Positions 12,601-23,900 of a stretch of 64,000 nt of DNA are shown piece by piece. Made by a program: the position numbers and the translations under genes. Numbering within the stretch: the first letter of the stretch is position 1; each line of letters opens with the position of its first letter. Origin of the DNA: Corella eumyota. Taxonomy: Eukaryota > Chordata > Ascidiacea > Phlebobranchia > Corellidae. Where the stretch lies: positions 19,104,501 through 19,168,500 of the forward strand of contig OY720097.1 of the NCBI GenBank assembly GCA_963082875.1, read 5' to 3'. The notes beneath the pieces are model-generated. The model saw nothing but the letters and a program-made list of their open reading frames with translations, was not told where the DNA came from and ran no database searches.

Positions 12601-15600
12601 TAAATACAGGATGTTATCAAAAATTAACACCCACATTTTTTGACCCAAAAAAAGCAAATAAAAATTGACAGAATTTTAAATTATTCGTATTCTAAACAGT
12701 CGGCCTTTTCAAACTGTTATTACCCAAACAAACATAAGAGTTCTAGGGAAAACGTAAACTTAAACTTTTAATCTTAAATCTTGAAATACGTACATTGCCC
12801 CTGGCTAAAAAGACAGCCAGGTCTGACGACATGTATTTTATTTTAAACCAATCAGAGTGCGCTAAACTCAAATTTTTTAGATTTTAAAACGGTAATTACT
12901 TCAACCACGTGCGTTTGAAAATTTTTGACTTTTTAAATAAGGATAACATATAAGACCTTATGTCTTACATTAAAAACACCAAAAATTACCTATTTTTGGT
13001 CATTACAAGCATTATAACATCAGTTTTAATACAAATAATTGTTAAATACTCTGTTAAACCCCCCAAAAAACACTTATAAATTCATTATCCATTTGCCATG
13101 CTATAATTAACAACGTGGTTATAATAATAGCAGGGATTTCCAACTATAAAAAATCAATATCTCGTAAGCAGGATAATGATGAGATAATTATTCATGTCAA
13201 TGTTACAAATAATTGCCAGTTACAAAACAAAAGTTATTTAAAAAGGGGAAATAAGTAATATCACGATTATGGGTGTAATTCGTGGAATAAGTAATAAAAT
13301 AACCGCAAATGAACTGAAAACAAACGTTTTAAGTGGACTTGCCAAATGTTTGGGTAATTACTCATTTTATTCCATATCCAAAACACGTTCTTAAAAATTT
13401 TTAAACAAAATTTTTTTTGCCTATGTTTTTACACATTCAAATCGTGTTTATTAAAATGTTTTTAACGTTTCAAACCGAGCAAATAACCGAGTTTAATTTT
13501 GCATGACCCACTCTGTGAATGCCCAAAAATAAATCTCTTTCCGACGCAAGTTACGCTTCTACGTCACGCGAATTTAAAATAACCGTTGCATAAACGTCCC
13601 GCCTATCTAAAATCCTATACAACATAGAGGTAGGGTAACTATGTTATGGGTTTGTGATTTTCTCTTTTGACTTAAGGTAATCTAATCAAGCGTAAAAACA
13701 AAAAGGTATTGTCATAGCAACCGCGTAGCCCCCAAAATAAATAAACAAGGGGTATGTAGATTAAGAGTTTGTAAAAAAAGGCAAATCACAATAAAAAACA
13801 TTGTTTTGTTTTTTTTTAAAATGAACCAAAAATTAAAAAAATTTACCCCCTAAAAAAAAATAATTTTTAAAAATTAAAATAATAAATCTCATACAATTGA
13901 ACCTAGAAAAAATCGAAACCCAAAACAACATAACCCCAAAAAATTTCCTTTTACTTTCTCCTAGTTTAATATCGTGCCGAAAACACAAAAACACAAACTT
14001 CAAGTAATTAATTCAACTTTCATGTAGCACGTGATAATATCCGGTCTGGAGCTTATGACTAGAGAAAAACGTGAGTTAAATACCGCATAATTGATACTTC
14101 TGCCAAATTTTAGCGAAGTAAATGAAGTAAATGTGTGCTGTATAACTATATGTAAATTTAACTATATATTTTCTAAGGCAAAAATCTTTAATATTGTTTA
14201 TATTTTTAATGCATTTTTTGCCAAATTTTAGCGAAATAAATTAAGTAAATGTGTGTTGTATAATTATATGTAAAATTGACAATATATTTCAGTTGGCAAA
14301 AATCTTAAATATTGTTTAAAAATTGAATGCATTTTTTCGGGTAAATTTTTAATTAAAATTAAATATTCTATTTGTGAAAAATTAAGTACTGTCTTCAATT
14401 TAACTAACACTCAAATTTTAATTATCAAGTTAGACAATAATAGTTTAAAAATACACAAAATTATCAGAAGAAAAGAATAATAGCCATCCAAAAACAAACA
14501 AATTTACACTTCACAACAAAACAGGTTGAAATTTTCACACAAATTTTGACCGGACCTATTCGATTTTGAACGATGTGCTAAATAAACTAAACGCAACATA
14601 CTACAAAATTCAAACCTAGCATAAGTATAACTCCATCCTACTATAAGGACTATAAAGTATGGTAACTATTAACGGACAGGCAATTTTAAGTGCACTTAAA
14701 AAGAAACAGGTTGTACTATTATATTGTTTCATGACAAATATTAACTGCACTTGATTGATTCAAGCGCTTCTAAATACTGGTTTGAAAATTAGTATTGAAA
14801 AAAAAAAACGCCAATTTTTTTTTTAAATTTATAACCTAAATATTAACACCATAACTGTTGTTACAATTAACAACATGTTTTCAAATTTTCACCGAAATAT
14901 AATTGTATAGCAACCCCGTTTTATTGAATCACGTTGCTTGGAAAATAGTTAGGATACTCAATTGTTGCTGGCATTAAGGATGTATATGTATGAAAACATA
15001 TGCTTTGAAACGTATAGCGTAGGTACGGCCTATTGAACGTATCCAACTTATATTACAATGTTTTAAAATAGGTTGTTGGTTACCATACGCTACAAGTATC
15101 TTCTAATAAGCTAAGTGTTTAAAATAATTTATTTTTTTTGAGAAATTCCCGTAATTAATTTACAACGTTATTGACGTATTCTATTTATTGTAACATGAGA
15201 TTGGGACGTTTTATAGTAAAAAAATTCCGGGTTTAGTTATAAATTACTGCTAAAAAAATAATTATTATTTAGTTAATCCTATAGTGTAAAAGATTTAAAC
15301 TGAATTTATAAAAAAATTTTTTTTAAATTTTTTACTTACTTGGGTTGAACTTAAAAGTTGGGCGGCCAGCTGTGTTGATGACGTCGCAGGTTGAACTCGG
15401 ATGTGTGAGTGACGTAACGGGGTCGGTGACGTACATGAAGCACGTGACCCGGGGCTGACTGAGCCTTCGGTGTCGCTGTTGGTGCTGCTGGGAGGAGTGG
15501 GAGGAAGATCAAGCTAAAAAAAATTAAAAATTTTTTTAAATTTGAAAAAAAAAAAAATTTGAAAAAAAAAACGCAAAGTTCTCCAAAATATCGTTTATTG

Positions 15601-18600
15601 CAGCAATATATATTAAAAAATCCAAACCTGACCGCACAATAGCATTTTACCAGCCAATTTTACAGCGAGCCCTATCATCTCCCTAACCCACTAATCCACC
15701 AATATAACTAGGTACAGTATAAATACAAGGTACAAATAACTACCTGTGTGTTACTGACTGCAATAAACTGGCTGTTGTCTGAGATGTTATTGTCAGCTGT
15801 CCGGATCTTGATTTTGGAAAGTATCTGGCCATCTTGTTGCAGTTTGGTAACCTAAATAAAAAAAGCAAGGTTGACAAAAAATCTTAAAAATATTAACCAT
15901 TTACTGCATATTTTGAGCACAACAAAACATAAATTTGTCTACAATTTTTTACAAATTTTTTTTTTTTATAATTCAAATTTAACATTTTAGTTTCTGTGCT
16001 TTTGCACTTACCAAGCGTCCGTTCTTAAGTATTTTATGCAGAGCCGAAGTCGGGATTTGAATCTGGGTTTTGTGAGTAAAAGTATTCGAACTTTTTCCGT
16101 TGTTAATCGAAGTCGATGGAGCGATCTTGATTTTCTGAGCAGACGGCAAGGTTATCAAATCCGAGATGTCGATCAACTCTTCGAGCGTCGGGTTGCTGAC
16201 GTCACGCGTCGCCGGTGACGTAACGGCTGATGACGTCATGACTTTGGACGTCGGTAGCTGTTTGAGCAAAGCAGGATCACATATGACCAGCTGGGATGGT
16301 TTTTCAGGGTTGGTTCGAGCTGGTAAAGATGGTTTGTTGATAGTCACCGTATTGGTAAGGGATGGTGCGGGGGTGGTCGATGGCGGTGACGTCAGAATTG
16401 GTTGTTTTTTAGTAAAGCTAAAATTAATCAAAACGTTAAAAAAACAACCACTCGATTTAAAAATTAACCATTAATTTAACCAACCTGAAGTCGACTGGTT
16501 CGTTCAACTGCATGGATGGTGTTTTAATCATGGCACTACCATCTTTTGCTTTCGATATTGTGATGGTATTTTCTGTGTTGTTGGGTAAACCAAAACTACA
16601 ATCAACCGTTCCACATGCTCTAAATCCTATAAAAAAAAGAAAAAAAATACTTATTTTAATTTTTATTTGTAGTAGTGTAAAGCAAATGTAAATATGGGTT
16701 TTCTGAACTGTTAATTTTTGTTTAAAAAATTTTGAAATTACAAGGACACTTTATTTGAAAAAGATAATTAATAACGTAATAATAAGACAAAACAGAAACA
16801 CAATAGCATAAAGCTTTACATAAACATAATATTAATACTGTAGGCCTAGAAAGGACAATTAAACCCTATGTTTTTACACTTTATTAAGTATACTAGCAAT
16901 TTACAAAAAATCAAATTTTTTTACCGTTTTCCGATTTGATATCCCCGTTGCTTGATATTGGGCTAAAGTCTATGCCGTCAATATTCATCATTTCATCGTC
17001 GATATTCATTCCTTCTTCGACTTTTGTTTCGTTAAACGACGGATAACCAAACTCGTTAAGTCCGTAATCTAAACATAAGCGAAGTAAGCGGTTTGAAAAC
17101 TTAGGTTATAAGCCGGTTTAGGGAATACTTTACATTATCATGTTTTTATTGAAAAGGAAAGCCCATTTTAAGCCTTAAAAAAGTCGCTTTTTTGTGTTTG
17201 TTTTGATTTATAAATACCTATAGAAACGACGTAAATCCCTAAAAAGTTACAGGCATTCTTAACGATGCATCTTATTAACGAAAACAAGTGTCTTAGGCCG
17301 AAAACAATAGGCCATTTAGTCGGAAAAATCAAACAAACAAGTACCAAAGGCATTTAGTATATCAGCACCAAAAACAAAATAATGCCAAAAATAAAAAAAA
17401 AAATTTACCGTTCGAAAAGTCCTCAAATTTTACTGCCAGCAATGGAGTATCAGGCCTCTCGTTTAACAACGAATGGGTGTTATTCTGTCCGCTGGAGGCA
17501 GCTGAGACCGAGGAGGAGGATGGAGAGAGGGAGTAGGAAGATGGGGAGATGGGAGATGCGAGTCCATGATTATATTGGATGTCGTAGGAAGATATTTCAT
17601 CGTTGAAGTGATGTTGGTTTTGAGCCCAGTTGTGACCTGGTAACTCGTTGAAATCTTCTAAATCTTCGTCGCAAAACGGCTAAAAAAAAGCAATTATAAT
17701 AAATTTATTATGCTAACTTGGCTTTAAATTAATATAAACAACGTTCGGATAGAACCTAAAAAAAAATATGCTGATTGCTAAAAAGTTGTTAATTTAGTTT
17801 AAATGTCGCCAACTTTTATGGTATTACTAATTCGCTACAAATCCAAAGTTCAACTTGGCAACTTATACAACAACAAGCAAAGTACAAATATAATGTTTGA
17901 CGCCCTTAATTAAATATTGACGACTAAAAATCCAAAAAATTTAATAATTTAAGTTCAAAAAGCGGTAGTTTATAATCTTTTTGTGCGCCACTAATAAAAT
18001 GTTTGCAGCTTTTTTAAAATGTAGTTCTTTAGGGCGTTAGGCAAACTTGTTCTAATAAAGGGTTAGACGCGACAGCCTTTTAAGACGACAAAAAAAACAG
18101 TGGATTTTTATGGAGAAATGCTTCTGAAACTGCTTGTTGAACACACATAGGGAGGTATTACGAGAGTAAACAAAAAGTACCAGATCGATATAGCGCTGTA
18201 GCACAAGCATCATCACACAAGTAACAAAATAAGGAACAAGCTTGTTAAGTTAATGATTATAGTTTTAAGGGCATAATTTTTATCCAATTAAAATTTTTTT
18301 TGTTTTGCTTCCGTAAAAAATAGTAGATATATTTATGAGAAGTTCTTAAAACGAAATGTGTTTTTTTAGGTAGTATTTTAACCACAAGAACTCATTTTAA
18401 TAAATATTTGAATTTTTACAACCGTTTATTAAAGTAATTATAGTTCAATAACCCTATCGCAGTTAAAATAGATTAAACTTTTTCATAAAAATTGCACTCG
18501 TAAAAAATAACTACGTTTCGTAACCACGTGCTTTATTTATAAAAATTGCGTTACAATGTTTGTGTTATAAATGTATACAAATCTTTTGTTTTTCCATTTT

Positions 18601-19942
18601 CAATTACACCAAGGCATAGAAAAGCGACGCCTTTCTCTTGGATATAAACTATAGAAAAGCCCCTGGGCTATATGGTAATGAAGTAACGGTTAGTTTGATA
18701 CTTAGTTTAAATTGGGGATGTACATTTAGTAGAAAAACACACATAATAACTGGTTATATAAACTACAAGTACTTTAAAAATGTCTTTTGTATTTTAAAGA
18801 AAATTTTACTTTAAAGCATGAAAATGTAATGACTGGACCTACTAATTTAATAATTTCACATTTGAAAACTATTTTCGGAGCATTTTAATTACATCCTTTT
18901 AAATTATTAATTAAAATATCAATTTAAAAAATATATAAAATTCAAAAAATAAACAAACAAAAAATACAAATAAATTTACTAGTAATCTATTGATAGAATA
19001 TACACCTTATTTTTAACACTATATAAAAATAGAATTAAATTACTTCTGAAAAAAATTATTAATGATATGCTATACTATTATACAGGTGTCGTATAGTTAA
19101 CCGAAATTACAGCTACCACCATAATGGAATAGGAAGTTTCAAATAACATTTTCTATTAAGGGAAGCAGGTTTATATCATTTAATAATTAATTTTCCAACC
19201 AATTTTAACTAACCAGTTGGAAAACAACAAGTTAGTAAAAAGGTAACCAGTGGTTTTTTTAACAAATAAGTCGTTGAAAAGTTTAAAAATAACCTGACAA
19301 GATCTTGGAATTTCCAAGAAATAACCATTAGGCTCAAGTTTTAAACATTTTTTTATTCTAACCTTAAGGCTAAAGTTGTTTAGTGATCCATTAAACTTTT
19401 TTAGTCATAAAAATAAAGAGAGAATACCATATTGGGTCTACTTATATTTCTTTAAGTTTAATGCGTTGCACTGGGAATTTTTCAATCAAACGGTAAAAAA
19501 TGACTTTTAAGGTTTTATTAGCAAATCATTTTAATGTTATTTCACACATTTAATAAATTGTATTTAAATTAAATAATTTTTAAACTATATATATATTTAA
19601 TAAAATAAGTTTAAATATACTTTTACTAGTTAATTTATAAAAGGCTTTTTAAAAAGATAAGTATATGTTAGTTCATACATATTCAAATATTAATTAAAAA
19701 GTATACATATTAATTAAAAAGTATATATTTTAGTTCAATTTAAATCGGTTAAAATTTTAACAGAAACTGGTTGAAAGTTTATTTAAACTGTCATAACAAA
19801 ACCTATAAAAAATCTTTAAAACATCAATTTTTTTTATAAAAACATCATTTAATTTCCCACATACCAGTTTGTAATAGTTGGTTTCCAAAAGATCAAAATC
19901 CGAAGATTTTTCATCAAAGACATTTGGGTCGAGAAGAGACAT
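6626..19942 (-). CDS. CREB3L: CREB3L1/CREB3L2-like (OASIS/BBF2H7) membrane-tethered bZIP transcription factor, 14 exons
   Basis: Exons: 19942-19865, 17679-17409, 17068-16925, 16626-16485, 16417-16012, 15851-15744, 15513-15340, 8548-8423, 8331-8249, 8122-7954, 7676-7562, 7451-7329, 6986-6845, 6728-6626; 2,184 bp, 727 residues. The N-terminal half is an acidic, Ser/Thr/Pro-rich activation region. The family signature PPTPPSS lies in exon 7, [13 protein letters not shown] in exon 8, and the basic region [20 protein letters not shown] at residues 484-503. A leucine zipper follows to about 545. One membrane segment ([15 protein letters not shown]) spans about 566-580, with RSRVV about 27 residues beyond it, a plausible site-1 protease site. 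The zipper and membrane flank ([19 protein letters not shown]) resemble CREB3L1/2 more than CREB3 or CREB3L3. Such factors sit in the ER membrane and are released by S1P/S2P cleavage in the Golgi to activate secretory-pathway genes. Intron 7 is unusually long (6.8 kb). Confidence 0.93.
7160..7297. repeat. Foldback element with about 52-bp arms containing a tRNA-like B box
   Basis: The left arm (about 7160-7211) and right arm (about 7246-7297) are imperfect inverted copies, agreeing at roughly 90% of positions by eye. Read on the minus strand, the right arm contains GGTTCGATTCCCAC, a good RNA polymerase III B box and tRNA T-arm motif; the same stretch is degraded in the left arm. A third copy of 'gtatactaaac' lies in the loop near 7228. 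It sits in a CREB3L intron. It may be an inverted dimer of a tRNA-derived SINE fragment or a MITE that captured one. Confidence 0.6.
8989..9070. repeat. Short tandem repeat, three copies of a roughly 20-bp AT-rich unit
   Basis: The unit 'tctaaaaaattggtgttttt' occurs three times with variable spacers. It lies in CREB3L intron 7. Confidence 0.6.
10376..10465 (-). other. Candidate alternative first coding exon of CREB3L
   Basis: On the minus strand an ATG at 10465 opens 30 sense codons ([17 protein letters not shown]...) and runs straight into a strong donor (CTT|GTAAGT, exon end 10376). The exon ends in phase 0, and the next CREB3L exon (8548-8423) starts in phase 0. Splicing would therefore give a short isoform keeping the bZIP and membrane segments but lacking the 441-residue N-terminal activation region. 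A TATAA lies about 20 bases upstream of the ATG. This is an inference from splice phase and signals; no transcript evidence is available here. Confidence 0.45.
10396..10464. promoter_or_regulatory. Cluster of three perfect CRE sites (TGACGTCA)
   Basis: TGACGTCA occurs at 10396-10403, 10429-10436 and 10457-10464, inside the candidate alternative first exon. CREB/ATF and CREB3-family bZIP proteins bind this palindrome, so the cluster could mediate autoregulation. The same bases would be codons if the exon is real. Confidence 0.55.
11515..11640. repeat. Degenerate AT-rich tandem repeat
   Basis: Repeated variants of 'ttttaattttaaaagt' and 'aagtaag' fill this part of CREB3L intron 7. Nothing else is visible in it. 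Confidence 0.5.
12284..12295. promoter_or_regulatory. 12-bp palindrome GGTCACGTGACC with an E-box core
   Basis: This is a perfect palindrome around CACGTG inside an unusually CpG-containing stretch (about 12180-12390) of an otherwise AT-rich intron. USF/MITF/HES-type bHLH factors and some bZIP factors bind such cores. Function is inferred only. Confidence 0.4.
14102..14337. repeat. 118-bp tandem duplication
   Basis: Unit 1 (14102-14219) and unit 2 (14220-14337) both start with 'gccaaattttagcgaa' and align along their length with scattered substitutions and no large gaps. It is intronic and non-coding. A short related motif, 'gccaaattttagcg', recurs near 60762 in an SLC6 intron. Confidence 0.75.
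17680..19864 (-). other. CREB3L intron 1 (2.2 kb)
   Basis: AT-rich with no recognisable coding, repeat or RNA feature. It contains several short poly(A/T) runs and near-tandem 'gtatacatattaattaaaa' units at about 19690-19735. Confidence 0.6.
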
Positions 19943-20983
19943 CTTTCAACCAGAGCTTTTCTCAGGTCAGTTTCGTTCCGCGTCAATGTCCAGTTATATC
20001 GAGGGTTTCACAATAAATTAGAACTACAATTGCATGGTAAGTTATAGATAACTTATTAGAATAAATTATTAACAGTGATCTAGTATTCCACTAAAAAAAT
20101 ATTAAATTCATTAAAATTTGATATTTTTTTTGATTTTTATTCTTTTAGAATAATCCAAATTTTTTCAAGGTTTTAAAAACATGTAAAAATTTTCATAAAA
20201 TTCATTTAAATATAAGCTAAGATTTAGTATTTTAGATTTCCCATACATTTTATAGCTGCACGTCTAACTATCATATAATTTAGGTTACTTTAACTATTTT
20301 CTTCAGGTTGTCTAGCCAAAGCACTTGCCATTTCGTTTCATTGATCTGTTTAGCCGGCTGTCTGGTTGTAAAAGACGAAAATTGCACGAATGACTTAAGA
20401 TTACGCAACACAGTTTTCTGTCGATTTTGCCAATTAAAAATTAATAGCTTAATGTACTAAAATAACGATTCCACTAATACCATCAACTAAATAATATACA
20501 TCTTGTTGTTAAGTAATTTATAAACATCACTGCACCTTTAATAAAACCTGCACCTCGCAAAATTTCTAACACCGTCTGTTTAATTTCTCATGACAAAAAT
20601 CGCAGACTTGCAACCCTAGACTTTTTCGCCTTTTTCTTTTTTTAAACCGGATATGCGATCATGCGTTAAGCATTTTGAATTATTTCTGACGTCAAATAGT
20701 AAGCACTTGACTTGTTATTTAAAAAATTATAAATATTTTTAAAAAACCTATTAACCTGATATATATATTTTTGCCTTAAAACAATTTATACAAATTATAT
20801 GCAATTTAATAACAACAAAGATACTTTAATTTGAAGTATTTTTCTTTTCTTTTTTTTCTTACTTAGCCTACTGTCAAATTTTACTGAATGACTAAAAAAT
20901 ATTTTTATTTAGACAATTTCTTAGACTTTATTTATATTTATTAATTACGAAACTATTTAATATACACTTAAACAACAAAAAAA
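19943..20983. promoter_or_regulatory. Region upstream of CREB3L, with a perfect CRE
   Basis: This 1.04-kb gap lies between the CREB3L start and the EFCAB6-like stop. It must hold the CREB3L promoter, and it contains TGACGTCA at 20687-20694, about 745 bp upstream of the ATG. No TATA box could be assigned. The left part, just above the ATG, is somewhat CpG-richer. Confidence 0.5.
20927..20932 (-). promoter_or_regulatory. Poly(A) signal of the EFCAB6-like gene
   Basis: AATAAA on the minus strand, about 52 bp past the stop codon at 20984-20986. Confidence 0.6.
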
Positions 20984-23900
20984 TCACGCAATTGCTTGGA
21001 GAAAATTCTCGTACGAGACTTGATCCCGCATTTTTCGGTCGTAGCAACTCAAGAACTTGTACAACTGGTTGGGATCGCTAAAATTAACCCCATAATAGCC
21101 CAAGATTTTGCGAAAGACATCAACTGGTATTTTGCCAGAATCAGCTTTATCCTCTTTGCGTAAAGCACGACCAAGAGCTGGCAGATCTTTGCTATCAAGG
21201 TTGAATTTTGTGAATCTCTTTACGCTGGCATTGGTGGCTTTAAAGTAAAAACAAAACCCGTTAAAGGACAAAAAATTAAATGTGGACATTTAAAAAAAAA
21301 TGTTATTACCAGAATTCCCTGAAACAATGGTGGACGGTGGGTGTCGAACGAGTTCGTTAAAATTGCCGCGATAATCGTTGAAATCGTAACTTTTAGACTT
21401 TTCTTGGCGCCGAACAAGTCCTGAAAACATAATAAAAGCATTCCAAAAAATCACAAACGCAAAACATTGCTTTCAAGCAAGACAACATTACAATATCGAA
21501 CAAAATAAAAAAAATAAACAAAAAAAAGCTAGAAAAATAATACTCCCAGCCTATAAGTGATCAAAAGAAAAAAAAATTATAACTAAATATTACCAGTGGG
21601 TTTAGTTGTGGATTGTTTGTGATGCGGAGGCATAGATTTGTGCACAGTTACTCGTTTGAATGGAGAAATAGAAGGCGCGTTGTGTAAGTTAATAAACTGT
21701 GGTGTAGGTGGAACTGGGTGAACGTAATTATGTTGCCTGGCTTTGTTTGGCTTTTTGCCATCTCTGTATTTCTGCCGAACTAAAAGAAAGTCAATTACTT
21801 TTTTACTTAGCATATTTTATGTATTTATAATTTAAAAATACCCATTTATTTTACTAAGCTTTTAAAAACAACTTTGTTATTATATTGGACTTATAAATTT
21901 ATAGAATCAGCTTTTTTAAAATAAAAATCGTTAAACATAAAATTACTTAGATTTGAATCAGAAGATAATTGTGGTGGCCTTTCATCCGAATCCTTTCTTT
22001 TTTTCTTTGGATTTTTGCTAAAATATTCCATCAGTCGAAAGTAGTTTGTTTTCCCACTTATTCTTGACTCTAACATTTCTATCAAGTAATGCAACTCCAT
22101 ATCGTTAATGTCAAGTCTCAGACCTTTGAGTATAGAAAGCATATCTTCCTAAAAAAATAAAAGAAAATTAAAGAGAGAAATAAACAAAAGCTTTAGAGTT
22201 TTGTTTTAAACTTAAAATTTTGTTTTGAAAATAAACCTTTGGTATTCTGGATGTTCCCATAGGATCTAGAAATCGAAGTTTTTTCTTCAGCACGTTCCAG
22301 TGTGTTAGAATTGGAACTCGAATTTTTTCTAGAACGTGTGTAACAATGGCACTGTCACGTGATGTCTTGCTAAATTTTCCTAAATCAAAAATCATGTGTT
22401 TAAATTTTAAGGTATTGCCAAGTTAAAAAGTGAATTTTACAACTTTTATATACTTTTACAGCTTAAACATGTCAACTTAATGCCTTTATTTTAATATTAT
22501 ACCGTTTATAAAATAAAAATAAATTGAATACCTTTTTTTAAGAATTTCAATACATATTTAGTGTACCTGGTTTAATGTTGGCGTAATATAGCCTCATAAC
22601 AAACTGAAGAATAGTTGGAATAGAAAGGGATTCCATAGGTCGAGTTATAGGCATGGACAACCACAATCTTGACAACTCACTTGGAGTTAGAACAAAGGCA
22701 CACCTAAAATAAAAATTGCAAGCAAAATTTTATTTTAAGTAAATATGTACATGTATAATAACAAATTGAAAATTAAATACCAATCTTGCAATATAAATTT
22801 GAAGCAAGGATTTTCTAATTAGTTTGTATAGATTTTTATTAATATTTTTAACACTACACCGACAATTTGCAGGTTGCAATTCGTCAAACATCATACATCT
22901 TAGATTAACTAATTGTCAGTAAATTTAAAACAATACGTGGATGTTTAGCAGACGATTTTATAAAGGATATCAAAAACAAATGCCCATTGTTTTGTGTTTG
23001 TTTACTATGCACCTTATTGTTATAAAGAAACAGACAATTAACCATTGTTAACTGTACCAAAAAATAAATAAATACATTTAAAAAAAATAACAAAATTTAA
23101 TTCATTTTTGTTTTATTATTACGCTTGGCCATTTAAAATATAAAAAAATAAACATTTAAAATTAATATCTAAATATATAACTTTATACATATTAAATTTA
23201 ATGGAAAAAACTTGATTAAACCTGAATAAAATGTAATCAAATTTTTCTTTGTCGACTCTTCTGTAGTCTTCCCTAACACACAAGTCATATTCCTTCATAA
23301 ACTGATGAAATTTGTATAGGAACACATCAACTAATGTTGCTTCTAACTGTTCAAGTGGACGGGGTTCGTGGCTAAGTAAAAAATATATATTACAGCAAGA
23401 AAATACATTTAAATAATCTTAGCGTGTTTTATAAAAAAAAATAAAATAAACAAGTTAACCACTTTTTATAATTCATTTAAATTTAAACTTTTAAATTTAC
23501 TTTGATACTGTTTAAGTAGTACATTAAATATATAAAAAAAAACATTTAATATCTACTTCTTTATTTTCTCATTATCTGTGTTATGTACAAACCACGAATT
23601 ACCAATTTTTATTATACCAAACAAGCTTACAAGAAAACTAACAAAGTGTAATAACAAAAAAATATTTTAATAAGGTTACCTGTGTGTATGATCAGCAGAG
23701 TCCACCTTCATGCTTTTCAAATATCGATCTTTATGTTCGGTAAGACGACTTAAACCTTTTTCAGTTTTTAACCATGGATCGTCTGCATCAACAGTTGATG
23801 GTCTAATAGTAAATTAAAAGACTGTAATTGTTTTTCATACCACTCATAAGATTGTTATGACCTTAAGGTTACTAGTAAATTTACAGCCAACAAAAATAAT

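Larger units (their letters stand above)
8549..15339 (-). other. CREB3L intron 7 (6.8 kb), candidate regulatory intron
   Basis: This intron separates the exons for the activation region from those for the DNA-binding and membrane region. No separate gene was recognised in it. It holds a candidate alternative first exon (10376-10465), CACGTG boxes at 9251-9256 and 9259-9264, a 12-bp palindrome at 12284-12295, a degenerate AT-rich repeat near 11515-11640, and a 118-bp tandem duplication (14102-14337). Confidence 0.7.

Noticed and set aside
16036-16474. Two open frames on the plus strand across CREB3L exon 5
   Set aside because: They are antisense shadows of a well-supported coding exon whose frame matches the family.
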